NCBI GenBank assembly: GCA_015486995.1
Contig: WFQO01000042.1
Span: 1-32,539 of the forward strand
DNA length: 32,539 nt
Direction of reading: 5' to 3'
DNA from: Nitratifractor sp.
GTDB lineage: Bacteria; Campylobacterota; Campylobacteria; Campylobacterales; Sulfurovaceae
Positions 8,557 to 17,053 of the stretch are shown here, piece by piece; the stretch's first letter is position 1, and every line of letters begins with the position of its first letter. The notes beneath the pieces were generated by a model that searched no databases, was not told the origin of the DNA, and was given only the letters and a program-made list of their open reading frames with translations. Both the position numbers and the translations under genes were made by a program.

Positions 8557-9039
8557 TCAGCCGCCGCAACCACCGACGGTGACTTTGACGACTTTGTCAG
8601 CTTTATAGAGTTTACCGTCGATTTCGGCGACAACAACGACGTGACCGGTCTGCTGCATTTTGATCCGGACGGAATAGTTGGGGATGCCACGCTCGGGAAC
8701 GTCGAAGATAGCGACGACCGACTCAGGGTCAGCACTCTGAAGAAGGGCGATCTTCTTGGCACCTTCCGCCTTCATACTGACAGGAACGACCGCGCCGTTT
8801 TCAGCGATCGCAGGGGCTTTGAGAGTGACTTTACCCTCTTCGACCTTGTCGGAGCCGAAGATGGCTTTGATCGCCTCATTGACTCCTGTCATATCTTCGC
8901 CCTTGGACTTTTCGTCGTTTTTGATCTTCCAAACCTTGGGAAGGGCTTTGCGATAGTTTTCTGCCATCAGCATAGAGGGGGCAGCAGCCGCTGCGGCCAG
9001 GATTCCAGCTCCGAGTCCGAGAAATTTTCTTCTTTGCAT
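8557..9039 (-). CDS. soxY: Thiosulfate oxidation carrier protein SoxY
   Basis: 160 aa; Tat-like MQRRKFLGLGAG leader and C-terminal GGCGG swinging-arm motif. Confidence 0.96.
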   Translation of the reverse strand: MQRRKFLGLGAGILAAAAAAPSMLMAENYRKALPKVWKIKNDEKSKGEDMTGVNEAIKAIFGSDKVEEGKVTLKAPAIAENGAVVPVSMKAEGAKKIALLQSADPESVVAIFDVPERGIPNYSVRIKMQQTGHVVVVAEIDGKLYKADKVVKVTVGGCGG

Positions 9040-9062
9040 TGTGTTTCCTTTCTGTGTTGTGT

Positions 9063-9416
9063 TTATTTGACGGTTTTGAGATAAGCGACAACCGCTTTGA
9101 TTTGATGATCGTCAAGTACGCCATTGAGCCCGAAGGGGGGCATCGCCGAAATGGGGTTGGTCGTGTAGGGGTTATAGACTTTCGCGTATAACGCCTCTGC
9201 AGGCCATGCAGAGAGTCCCTGCAGTTTGGGGCCCAGGGTTCCGGGGTTGTTGATGTTCTTGCCGTTGACGGCGTGGCAAGCCAGGCAGTTTCCGATCTTC
9301 TTGGTGTTGAAGATCTTTTCGCCCTGCTTGACCAAATCGGCGTTGCCCGCCGACGCACCGACACTCAGCAACCCGGCCATCGCCGAAGCCGCGAGAAACA
9401 GTTTCATTCTCTGCAT
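9063..9416 (-). CDS. soxX: Sulfur oxidation c-type cytochrome SoxX
   Basis: 117 aa; signal peptide, CLACH heme motif, NPGTLGPKL...AMPPFG, placed directly before soxYZA. Confidence 0.9.
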   Translation of the reverse strand: MQRMKLFLAASAMAGLLSVGASAGNADLVKQGEKIFNTKKIGNCLACHAVNGKNINNPGTLGPKLQGLSAWPAEALYAKVYNPYTTNPISAMPPFGLNGVLDDHQIKAVVAYLKTVK

Positions 9417-9426
9417 TGTAAACTCC

Positions 9427-10572
9427 TTACTTGCTTTTGTTGACCATGTAGTCGACGATCGCCTTGACCTGATCGTCCTTCAGGCTCATGTTGCCCCCTT
9501 TGGGAGGCATACCGTTGAATCCTTTGATCGCATGCTCATAAAGAGTCGTTTTGCCTTCTTTGATTCTAGCAGCCCAATCGTCTTTGTTTCCGACGACGGG
9601 AGCGCTCGCAGCCCCGCTGTCGTGGCAGGCCGCACAGCTCGCTTTGTACTCCGCTTCGGCAGCGTTGCCCCCTTTGGATCCACTGGCGGGAAGGGCCATC
9701 TCAGCGGCCGGAGCACCGTTGGCACCGATGGAGAGAGGTTTGCCGCCGCAGTTGTAGCGGGGAACTTCGACGCTGGGTGTGATCGATTCCGTCGCATCGA
9801 TCTTGATGTGCATGACCGTCCACTTTTTCATATCACGGCAATCTTTCATGCAGCGGGTGTTGTGGGTATCGGGCTTGCGAAGGTTGTTATAGATAAAGCC
9901 CTTTTCATTGGGCATATGCACCTTTTTGAGGAAGTCGGCATTGATCACCGTATCGTCCTCGATCTCCTTGCCGTCGACCTTGATCTCGTTGAGCTGCAGC
10001 AGGTATCCCAAAATTCCGTAGACCTGATCGTTGGTCAGTTTCTTGGGTGACGGCAATGGCATCGCCATTTTGATGTACCAGAAGAACGGAGCGATATAGG
10101 GCGCGTAGCTTCCCAGGGTTTTCTCCGGGCCGTCCTCTCCACCGGTCTTGGCCTGATTTTTCAGGGTACCGAAACCGCCGACGAGGACCGGGTTTTTCCC
10201 GACACCCTCTCCGAAGTCGCCGTGGCACATCGCACAGTTGTTCGCGAAGACTTCGGCTCCCTTTTCGACCGTCATCTGCCCCGCAGGCAACCCTTTACCA
10301 TCGGGGCGAACGTCGACGTTCCATCCGGCGATCTGCTTGGGCGCAGCGTTGACGCCGTAGTGGAGCTCACCTTTCTTGATCTTGACGTTGGTGCGCTCAC
10401 GCATCACCGCACCGTCGATGTTGATCTTTTTGCCGTCCTTTTTGACGACCCCGTGGTAGGGGTAGTGGTTAGGATCTGCCGGTGCTCCCTTATCATACGC
10501 CAAAGCCATCGAGGCACTCAACGCCAGGGCACCCGTCATAAGAACGAAATTACGCGCGACGAATCTGGACAT
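9427..10572 (-). CDS. soxD: Sulfane dehydrogenase cytochrome subunit SoxD (diheme)
   Basis: 381 aa; two heme motifs (CAMCH, CAACH), signal peptide, start overlaps the soxC 3' end. Confidence 0.88.
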   Translation of the reverse strand: MSRFVARNFVLMTGALALSASMALAYDKGAPADPNHYPYHGVVKKDGKKINIDGAVMRERTNVKIKKGELHYGVNAAPKQIAGWNVDVRPDGKGLPAGQMTVEKGAEVFANNCAMCHGDFGEGVGKNPVLVGGFGTLKNQAKTGGEDGPEKTLGSYAPYIAPFFWYIKMAMPLPSPKKLTNDQVYGILGYLLQLNEIKVDGKEIEDDTVINADFLKKVHMPNEKGFIYNNLRKPDTHNTRCMKDCRDMKKWTVMHIKIDATESITPSVEVPRYNCGGKPLSIGANGAPAAEMALPASGSKGGNAAEAEYKASCAACHDSGAASAPVVGNKDDWAARIKEGKTTLYEHAIKGFNGMPPKGGNMSLKDDQVKAIVDYMVNKSK

Positions 10573-11926
10573 TGTTCACCTCCCCGTTTGCTTTGACTTC
10601 CCAGTACTGGATCGCATTTCTGTGGTAGACGAATTCGGTACCCCGGGCATCCATCAGCTGCTGCTGCTCGGGCTGGGTGTAACCGGTCTCGTCGGTGGAG
10701 CGACTGCCGATGATCAGTGGCTTGCCGTCCCAGTCGAAATAGTATTCGAAACGTGTGACCATCTTGGGCAGCACTTCGCTGGTGATGGTCGCCTCGTGCC
10801 AGGTCTTGCCACCGTCGAGGGTGACATCGACACTTTTGATCTTGCCTTTACCGCTCCAGGCGATACCCGCGAGTTTCATACGGCCCGGCTTCTGTCCTTC
10901 CCAGCCGCGCTCGGGGCAGGGGGAGGTGATGACCGAGTCGGACTCGAAGACCCAGTTGAACATCAGTGCTTTTCCGCTGGGGAGAAGCTCGGTGTATTTG
11001 GTCGTCTCTTCGCGGACCCACCAGGCTTTGTCGTCGAACTTGAGCCGGCGCAGCCATTTGGTCTGGATGACCCCTTCCCAACCGGGGAGGAGCAGACGGA
11101 CGGGGTAGCCGTTCTCGGGACGCAGGGCTTCGCCGTTCATCGCGTAGACCAGCATCGCATCGTCGAGGACTTTCTCGATCGGCACGGAACGCCCGACACC
11201 GGCGGGATCGGACCCCTCGGAGAACATCCATTTGGCTTCGGGCTTCAGACCGATGTCCGCCAGGATGGTTTTGAGCTCGACTCCGGTGTACTCGGAAGCC
11301 GAGAGCATTCCGTGGGTGACCTGCAGAGAGTTCAGGCCCGGACCCCGCGCTTCCATCGCGCTGTTGGCGGGACAGGAGAAGAAGTGCTTCCGTGTCACGC
11401 TGGGATAGCGCTTGAGATCCTCGAGAGTGAGGATGACGGGGCGCTCCACGAGGCCGTGGATCATCAGGCGCCACTCGACGGGATTGATGTCGACGACCCC
11501 GCCGTGGCAGCGGACGAAATGCAGTCCATTGGGAACGATGGTCCCCTCCAGATCCTGCCAGGGGGTAAAGCTGACGGAAGCTTTCTGGTCCGCCGTCAGC
11601 CAGGGAACGATCCGGCGGACGACGTTGCTCTCGTATTTGGAAGGCAGGCCGTAAGGATAGGCGTTGACGTCACGTCCCCAGGCCTTTCCCCATTTCGGAA
11701 TGTGGGGAGGCAGGTTTTCGGGATCGACTTTGCACTCTTCGGCGTCGAGCTTGGTCACCGCACCGGTACCGGCCATCGCCGCCGCCGCTCCGACGGAAAA
11801 GGCGACACCGCGCTTGAGAAAGTCGCGACGCTCCTCTTTGGGGATATCCTCCAGCTGCTTCGCGACCTCCTGGATCATCTCCGCAGTGGTAGGAGAATGG
11901 ACCTGCTGGTCCTTGTCATTCTTCAT
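10550..11926 (-). CDS. soxC: Sulfane dehydrogenase molybdopterin subunit SoxC
   Basis: 458 aa; Tat signal ERRDFLKRGVAFSVG, sulfite-oxidase family HFVRCHGG...HFFSCPANSAMEARGPGLNSLQVTHGMLSASEYTGVELKTIL. Confidence 0.92.
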   Translation of the reverse strand: MKNDKDQQVHSPTTAEMIQEVAKQLEDIPKEERRDFLKRGVAFSVGAAAAMAGTGAVTKLDAEECKVDPENLPPHIPKWGKAWGRDVNAYPYGLPSKYESNVVRRIVPWLTADQKASVSFTPWQDLEGTIVPNGLHFVRCHGGVVDINPVEWRLMIHGLVERPVILTLEDLKRYPSVTRKHFFSCPANSAMEARGPGLNSLQVTHGMLSASEYTGVELKTILADIGLKPEAKWMFSEGSDPAGVGRSVPIEKVLDDAMLVYAMNGEALRPENGYPVRLLLPGWEGVIQTKWLRRLKFDDKAWWVREETTKYTELLPSGKALMFNWVFESDSVITSPCPERGWEGQKPGRMKLAGIAWSGKGKIKSVDVTLDGGKTWHEATITSEVLPKMVTRFEYYFDWDGKPLIIGSRSTDETGYTQPEQQQLMDARGTEFVYHRNAIQYWEVKANGEVNNVQIRRA

Positions 11927-11952
11927 AAACCATCTCCTTTCTATCGTTCTTT

Positions 11953-11964
11953 TGACATCTGTCA
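11953..11964. promoter_or_regulatory. Inverted repeat TGACA-TC-TGTCA upstream of soxC
   Basis: 5-bp perfect arms, 2-nt centre, next to a minus-strand TATACT at 11971-11976. Confidence 0.4.
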
Positions 11965-11970
11965 GGGAGT

Positions 11971-11976
11971 AGTATA
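11971..11976 (-). promoter_or_regulatory. Putative -10 (TATACT) of the sox operon
   Basis: TATACT on the minus strand about 45 nt upstream of the soxC ATG; weak -35. Confidence 0.35.
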
Positions 11977-12125
11977 TCGAGTTATTACTTATTTTTATGC
12001 AAATGGAATATTTTTTTCTATGGGAATTGACTCTTGTTACTTATCGGAACATTGGAGAAGAGATTTTTCGAATAGCTATTTGGAAGAAAGAGGAAGGGGA
12101 AATCCCTCCCTCGATGCAGAAATCC

Positions 12126-12998
12126 TTATTTACTGAGGACTTCTTTGACCGCTTTGCCGATCTCGGCGGGGGAGACGACAACTTTGACACCGGCCGCTTC
12201 GAGAGCCGCCATCTTTTCCGCCGCGGTACCGCTGCCGCCGCTGATAATGGCGCCGGCGTGGCCCATCCGCTTGCCTTTGGGCGCGGTCTGGCCGGCGATG
12301 AAGGCGACGACGGGCTTGGAGATGTTTTCTTTGATGTAGGCGGCTGCCTGGATCTCCAGATCTCCGCCGATCTCGCCGATCATCACGATCGCTTCGGTCT
12401 CGGGGTCGGCTTCGAACATCGGCAGCAGCTGCTTGTAGCTCAGGCCGATAATGGGGTCCCCGCCGATACCCACGGCGGTCGTGATGCCGAAGCCCTCTTG
12501 GACGACCTGATGGGAGGCTTCGTAGGTGAGCGTACCCGATTTGGAGATGAGGCCGACGTTGCCTTTCTTGAAAATCATACCGGGCATGATGCCGATCTTG
12601 CACTCTTCGGCGGTGATGATACCGGGGCAGTTGGGCCCGATGGTACTCATTCCCTTCTTGGTGGCGTACATCTTGGCGTACATCATATCCCGCACGGGGG
12701 CTCCCTCGGTGATGATGACGGCCAGTTCGATTCCGGCTTCGGCCGCTTCCATCACCGCATCGGCGACGAAGGCGGGCGGAACGAAGATCATACTCACCGT
12801 CGCACCGGTCGTTTCGACCGCTTCGGCGACGGTGTTGAAGACGGGACGTCCCAGATGCTCCTGCCCTCCTTTACCGGGCGTGACTCCTCCGACGATCTTG
12901 GTGCCGTAATCGATGCACTGGGAAGCGTGGAACGTCCCCTCCTTCCCGGTGAATCCCTGAACGATGACCTTGGTATCCTTGTTGACGAGAATAGACAT
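12126..12998 (-). CDS. sucD: Succinate--CoA ligase subunit alpha
   Basis: 290 aa; [67 protein letters not shown]. Confidence 0.96.
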   Translation of the reverse strand: MSILVNKDTKVIVQGFTGKEGTFHASQCIDYGTKIVGGVTPGKGGQEHLGRPVFNTVAEAVETTGATVSMIFVPPAFVADAVMEAAEAGIELAVIITEGAPVRDMMYAKMYATKKGMSTIGPNCPGIITAEECKIGIMPGMIFKKGNVGLISKSGTLTYEASHQVVQEGFGITTAVGIGGDPIIGLSYKQLLPMFEADPETEAIVMIGEIGGDLEIQAAAYIKENISKPVVAFIAGQTAPKGKRMGHAGAIISGGSGTAAEKMAALEAAGVKVVVSPAEIGKAVKEVLSK

Positions 12999-14170
12999 TA
13001 GAGCTCTCCTTTCGCTGCGGCGACGGCTTTGCGGGCTCCGTCGGACAGATTCTCCGCGGCAATGATGTTTTCGATGTTGGCGTTTCTCAGAATCTCGGCG
13101 GCCTCTTCGGCGTTGGTCCCGTCGAGACGGACGATGACGGGGACGGTGACGTCGGTGATCTTGGTCGCCTCGAGGATTCCGTTGGCAACCCGGTCACAGC
13201 GGACGATTCCGCCGAAGATGTTGACAAAGATCGCTTTGACGTTGGGGTCTTTGAGGATAATCTCGAAGCCTTTGGCGACCGTCTCGGGGTTGGCTCCGCC
13301 TCCCACGTCGAGGAAGTTGGCCGGTTCACCCCCTTCGTGTTTGATGATGTCCATCGTCGCCATCGCGAGGCCGGCGCCGTTGACCATACAGCCGACGTTT
13401 CCGTCGAGCTTGATGTAGCTCAGACCGTGGGCTTTGGCTTCCAACTCGGTGGGCTCCTCCTCCTCGAGATCCCGCATCTCGGAGATGTCGGGGTGGCGAT
13501 AGAGAGCGTTGTCGTCGAAGCCCATCTTGGCATCCAGCGCCAGGAACTTCCCGTCACCGGTCTTGATCAACGGGTTGATCTCCACCATTTCGGCGTCGTT
13601 ATCCATATAGGCGTTGTAGAGCGCGCTGGCGAATTTGATGAAAGTGCCGACTTCTTCTTTGGGCAAGCCCAGGCCGAAAGCGAGCTTGCGGCCGTGGAAG
13701 CCCTGGAAGCCGATCGTCGGGTCGATGTTGACCTTGACGATCTTTTCGGGAGTTTCCGCGGCGACCTTCTCGATCTCCATTCCCCCTTCGGTGGAAGCCA
13801 TCATCACCGGCATCTCCGCCGCCCGGTCGAGCAGCATCCCGAGATAATACTCTTTGGCGATGTCCGCTCCCTCTTCGATGTAGACCTTGTGGACCACTTT
13901 GCCCTCGGGGCCGGTCTGGTGCGTCACCAGGGTCATTCCCAGGATTTTGTCGGCCCACTCCCGAACCTCGTCGATGCTTTTGGCCAGTTTGACCCCGCCG
14001 CCGAGGCCCCGGCCTCCGGCATGGATCTGGGCTTTGACGACCCAGAGTTTACCCCCAAGCTCTTTGGCCGCTTCGACCGCCTCGTCGACGGTGAAAGCCA
14101 CGCGCCCCTGAGGGACGGGGACGTTGTACTTGCGGAAGATCTCTTTCGCCTGATACTCATGAATGTTCAC
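12998..14170 (-). CDS. sucC: Succinate--CoA ligase subunit beta (GTG start)
   Basis: 390 aa; [66 protein letters not shown] upstream of GTG. Confidence 0.96.
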   Translation of the reverse strand: MNIHEYQAKEIFRKYNVPVPQGRVAFTVDEAVEAAKELGGKLWVVKAQIHAGGRGLGGGVKLAKSIDEVREWADKILGMTLVTHQTGPEGKVVHKVYIEEGADIAKEYYLGMLLDRAAEMPVMMASTEGGMEIEKVAAETPEKIVKVNIDPTIGFQGFHGRKLAFGLGLPKEEVGTFIKFASALYNAYMDNDAEMVEINPLIKTGDGKFLALDAKMGFDDNALYRHPDISEMRDLEEEEPTELEAKAHGLSYIKLDGNVGCMVNGAGLAMATMDIIKHEGGEPANFLDVGGGANPETVAKGFEIILKDPNVKAIFVNIFGGIVRCDRVANGILEATKITDVTVPVIVRLDGTNAEEAAEILRNANIENIIAAENLSDGARKAVAAAKGEL

Positions 14171-14198
14171 GGTATGCTCCTTTTCCTTGAAGTCATTT

Positions 14199-14204
14199 AT
14201 TATA
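14199..14204 (-). promoter_or_regulatory. Putative -10 (TATAAT) of sucCD
   Basis: TATAAT 28 nt upstream of the sucC GTG; no clear -35. Confidence 0.45.
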
Positions 14205-14298
14205 GTTTCTTTTTCTGTAAGGAATGAGGAAAAGTAACGCCCGCGCGGTAGAAAGGGGGAAAGTGTTTAGAAATTACACTGACTAAAGGGATGATAAA

Positions 14299-14326
14299 TT
14301 TTGGATTTTGGATTTTGGATTTTGGA
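14299..14326. repeat. Heptanucleotide tandem repeat (TTTTGGA)x4
   Basis: Four perfect consecutive copies in the fumB-sucC gap. Confidence 0.9.
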
Positions 14327-14335
14327 TGGAGGTTT

Positions 14336-14352
14336 GCGTTGCAAAGCAACGC
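14336..14352. repeat. Inverted repeat GCGTTGC-AAA-GCAACGC
   Basis: Perfect 7-bp arms, 3-nt loop; followed by CTTTTT on the plus strand. Confidence 0.85.
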
Positions 14353-14391
14353 CTTTTTCCTAACGACAAAGAGGGACATCGCCCCGCACAA

Positions 14392-14433
14392 ACGACTAAT
14401 GACTAAAGACTATCGACTAGAGACTAACGACTG
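14392..14433. repeat. Heptanucleotide tandem repeat (NNGACTA)x6
   Basis: ACGACTA ATGACTA AAGACTA TCGACTA GAGACTA ACGACTG. Confidence 0.88.
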
Positions 14434-14445
14434 CGCCAAAGGCGC

Positions 14446-15003
14446 CTAGTCTTTCACCTCGTATTTGGCCCGGCCCATTTCATAGAGGTCGTTGCCGTGG
14501 GTGTCGTTGATAACCGTGACGGGGAACTCTTCGACTTTCAGCTTGCGGATCGCTTCGGGGCCGAGTTCGGGGTAGGCGATCACTTCCGCCTCTTTGATCG
14601 CTTTGGCGATGAGGGCACCGGCCCCTCCGGTGGCACCGAAGTAGACCGCCTTGTATTTTTTGCACGCCTCTTTGACCGCTTCGTTGCGCTTGCCCTTGCC
14701 GATCATTCCCTTTTGTCCGTGCTCGATCAGGATGGGAGAATAACTGTCCATCCGGTAGCTGGTGGTAGGTCCCGCGCTGCCGATGGGTTCACCGGGCTTG
14801 GGAGGGGTGGGGCCGACGAAGTAGATCACCGAACCTTTGAGATCGAAGGGGAGCTGCTCTCCTTTCTCGATCAAATCCACAAGACGCTTGTGGGCCGCGT
14901 CCCGGGCGGTGTATATCGTACCGTTGAGATAGACGATGTCGCCGGCTTCGAGCTTGCTGACATCCTCGTCGCTGAGGGGGGTCGTCATATGATATTCAGC
15001 CAT
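14446..15003 (-). CDS. fumB: Fumarate hydratase class I, C-terminal (beta) subunit
   Basis: MAEYHMTTPLSDEDVSKLEAGDIVYLNGTIYTARDAAHKRL...VGPTPPKPGEPIGSAGPTTSYRMDSY. Start at 15003 chosen over the longer ORF. Confidence 0.88.
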   Translation of the reverse strand: MAEYHMTTPLSDEDVSKLEAGDIVYLNGTIYTARDAAHKRLVDLIEKGEQLPFDLKGSVIYFVGPTPPKPGEPIGSAGPTTSYRMDSYSPILIEHGQKGMIGKGKRNEAVKEACKKYKAVYFGATGGAGALIAKAIKEAEVIAYPELGPEAIRKLKVEEFPVTVINDTHGNDLYEMGRAKYEVKD

Positions 15004-15014
15004 CTTCGATCCTT

Positions 15015-15866
15015 TCAGAGCGTGATGTGGGAGTGCCGGGAACTGTGGCACTGGACGTTGACGCTGACGGGCAGCGAAGCGATGTGGCAGGGATTTTTCT
15101 CGATGTGCACGGCGAGAACGGTCTGGGTCCCGCCCATCCCCATCGCCCCGATCCCGAGCTTGTTGAGCTCCTCTTTGAGCTCCTTCTCGAAAGCGTCCAG
15201 GTCGGGGTTGGTATTGGGAGTCCCCGCTTCACGGAAAAGCGCATGCTTAGACGATTTGGCCGCGACTTCGAAGGTCCCGCCGATGCCGACACCTACGATG
15301 ATCGGGGGACAGGGGTTGGGGCCCGCGTCGCTGATCACCTGCTTGACGAAGTTTTTGATCCCCTCTTTGCCCTGAGCCGGCGCCAGAACCGTGGCGCGGG
15401 AGACGTTCTCGCTTCCGCCCCCTTTGGCGGCGTACTCGATCTCGATCTTGTCCCCGGGGACCAGGTCGAAGTGGATGACGGCGGGAAGGTTGTAGCCGAC
15501 TTCGTCCTTGAGATTGTGCCGGTCGAAGCAGTCGCAGGTGCTGGCCCGCAGGTACCCCTCTTTGTAGGCTTCTTCGGTGGCCTGGTTGATGGCGTCGCGG
15601 ATGGAACCGCCGACGACTTTCACATCCTCGCCGACGTTGACGAAATAGACCGCCAGGCCAGTATCTTGACAGAGGGGGCGGTCCTCTTCGCTGGCGAGGT
15701 GAGCATTGTCGAGGATCTGCTTGAGGACCGACTTGGCCACCTCGCTCTTCTCCTCCTGAAAGGCTTTTTCGATGGCTGCCAGTGCATCTTCGGGGAGATG
15801 GGATGCGGTGTGCATCACCATCGCTTTGACCGATTTGACCAGGTCGTCGTAGGCTATTTCTCTCAT
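15015..15866 (-). CDS. fumA: Fumarate hydratase class I, N-terminal (alpha, Fe-S) subunit
   Basis: 283 aa; PLCQDTGLAVYFVNVG, STCDCFDRHNLKDEVGYNLPAVIHFDLVPGDKIEIEYAAKGGGSENVSR, NPCPPIIVGVGIGG. Confidence 0.88.
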   Translation of the reverse strand: MREIAYDDLVKSVKAMVMHTASHLPEDALAAIEKAFQEEKSEVAKSVLKQILDNAHLASEEDRPLCQDTGLAVYFVNVGEDVKVVGGSIRDAINQATEEAYKEGYLRASTCDCFDRHNLKDEVGYNLPAVIHFDLVPGDKIEIEYAAKGGGSENVSRATVLAPAQGKEGIKNFVKQVISDAGPNPCPPIIVGVGIGGTFEVAAKSSKHALFREAGTPNTNPDLDAFEKELKEELNKLGIGAMGMGGTQTVLAVHIEKNPCHIASLPVSVNVQCHSSRHSHITL

Positions 15867-15905
15867 AGGCTCTCCTTTGTGGAATGGGGTGGGAGGGGCA
15901 GCGCC

Positions 15906-16883
15906 CTACTCCGTGATGATGTTGTCTTCGGGCTTGGTGAAAAACTTCTGCTCTTTGAGCACGTTGATCATACTGCGTACCGAGGCGACACTTTTGGCGA
16001 ATTTGCGTTTCTGCCCCTCGTTGAGGGTCACTTCGAAGACCTTTTCGACGCCGCCGGCTCCCAGTGCGATGGGCACACCCGAAACGACGTCGCTGTAGCC
16101 GTAATGGCCGTCGAGATAGACGGCGCATGGGTGGATCTGCTTGGTGTCCTTGAGAATCGCTTCGACCATCAGAGCCGTGGATTTGGCGGGGGCGTAGTAG
16201 GCCGATCCGGTCTTGAGGTAGCCGACGATTTCGGCCCCGCCGTGCTTGGTCCGCTCCACGACGTCAATGATCTCTTCTTCACTGAGAATGTCGGTCAGAG
16301 GAACCCCGGCCACGGTCGAAAACTTGGGCAGAGGCACCATCTCGTCACCGTGTCCGCCCATCACCGAGGCGCGGATCTGCCCGGCGCCGTAACCGATCTT
16401 TTCGTAGATGAAATGGGCCATCCGGGCACTGTCGAGAATCCCCGCCATCCCGACGACTCGTTCTTTGGGAAAGCCGCTCTCTTTCAGCGCGACGTAGGTC
16501 ATCACATCTAGGGGGTTGGAGACCATAATGATGATCGACTCGGGCGCGTACTCACGGATGTCGGTGACGACTTCACGGGTGATTTCAGCGTTGATCATCA
16601 GCAGGTCGTCGCGGCTCATCCCCGGTTTGCGGGGGAAGCCCGCCGTGACGACGACGACATCGCTGCCGGCGAGGTCGGAGGCCTCTTCGGCGACACTGAC
16701 CAGCGTGTGTTGGCGGGCGGCGTTGGCCGCCTGCGACATATCCAGAGCCTTGCCCTTGGCGATTTCGGGATTGCGGTCGCGCAGCATCACTTCGTGACAA
16801 CTGCCGTGCATCGCCAGGGAATAGGCGACGGTCGCGCCGACGTTTCCGGCTCCGACGACCGATACTTTTTTACCTCGTCCCAT
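15906..16883 (-). CDS. mdh: Malate dehydrogenase
   Basis: MGRGKKVSVVGAGNVGATVAYSLAMHG..., VVVTAGFPRKPGMSRDDLL, VMGGHGDEMVPL. Confidence 0.94.
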   Translation of the reverse strand: MGRGKKVSVVGAGNVGATVAYSLAMHGSCHEVMLRDRNPEIAKGKALDMSQAANAARQHTLVSVAEEASDLAGSDVVVVTAGFPRKPGMSRDDLLMINAEITREVVTDIREYAPESIIIMVSNPLDVMTYVALKESGFPKERVVGMAGILDSARMAHFIYEKIGYGAGQIRASVMGGHGDEMVPLPKFSTVAGVPLTDILSEEEIIDVVERTKHGGAEIVGYLKTGSAYYAPAKSTALMVEAILKDTKQIHPCAVYLDGHYGYSDVVSGVPIALGAGGVEKVFEVTLNEGQKRKFAKSVASVRSMINVLKEQKFFTKPEDNIITE

Positions 16884-16921
16884 ACTGCTCCTTTGGGGAT
16901 GGGGCTCCCGGCTCCCGAGGC

Positions 16922-16957
16922 AAAACATACGTCAAAACGCTTTTTCACGTATGCTTT
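16922..16957 (-). terminator. Putative icd terminator hairpin
   Basis: Minus strand AAAGCATACGT...ACGTATGTTTT, 11-bp arms with one G:U position, right arm ending in TTTT, between icd stop and mdh start. Confidence 0.5.
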
Positions 16958-17053
16958 GCTCGATCAAAAGGGAGGGCGGAAGCGTCAAATAAACCGGCGG
17001 CCTCTCCTAAAAACTCCGTCCGCGGCCGCGACGTTCGGAGTGGCAAAGACGGC

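Noticed and set aside
14336-14358. Rho-independent terminator on the plus strand (hairpin plus CTTTTT)
   Set aside because: No plus-strand gene exists upstream for it to terminate; the hairpin is better viewed as part of the repeat composite, although bidirectional activity cannot be excluded.
14200-14391. 63-aa minus-strand ORF between fumB and sucC
   Set aside because: Its sequence (HPKSKIQNPKFI) is just translation of the TCCAAAA heptamer array; no plausible RBS.
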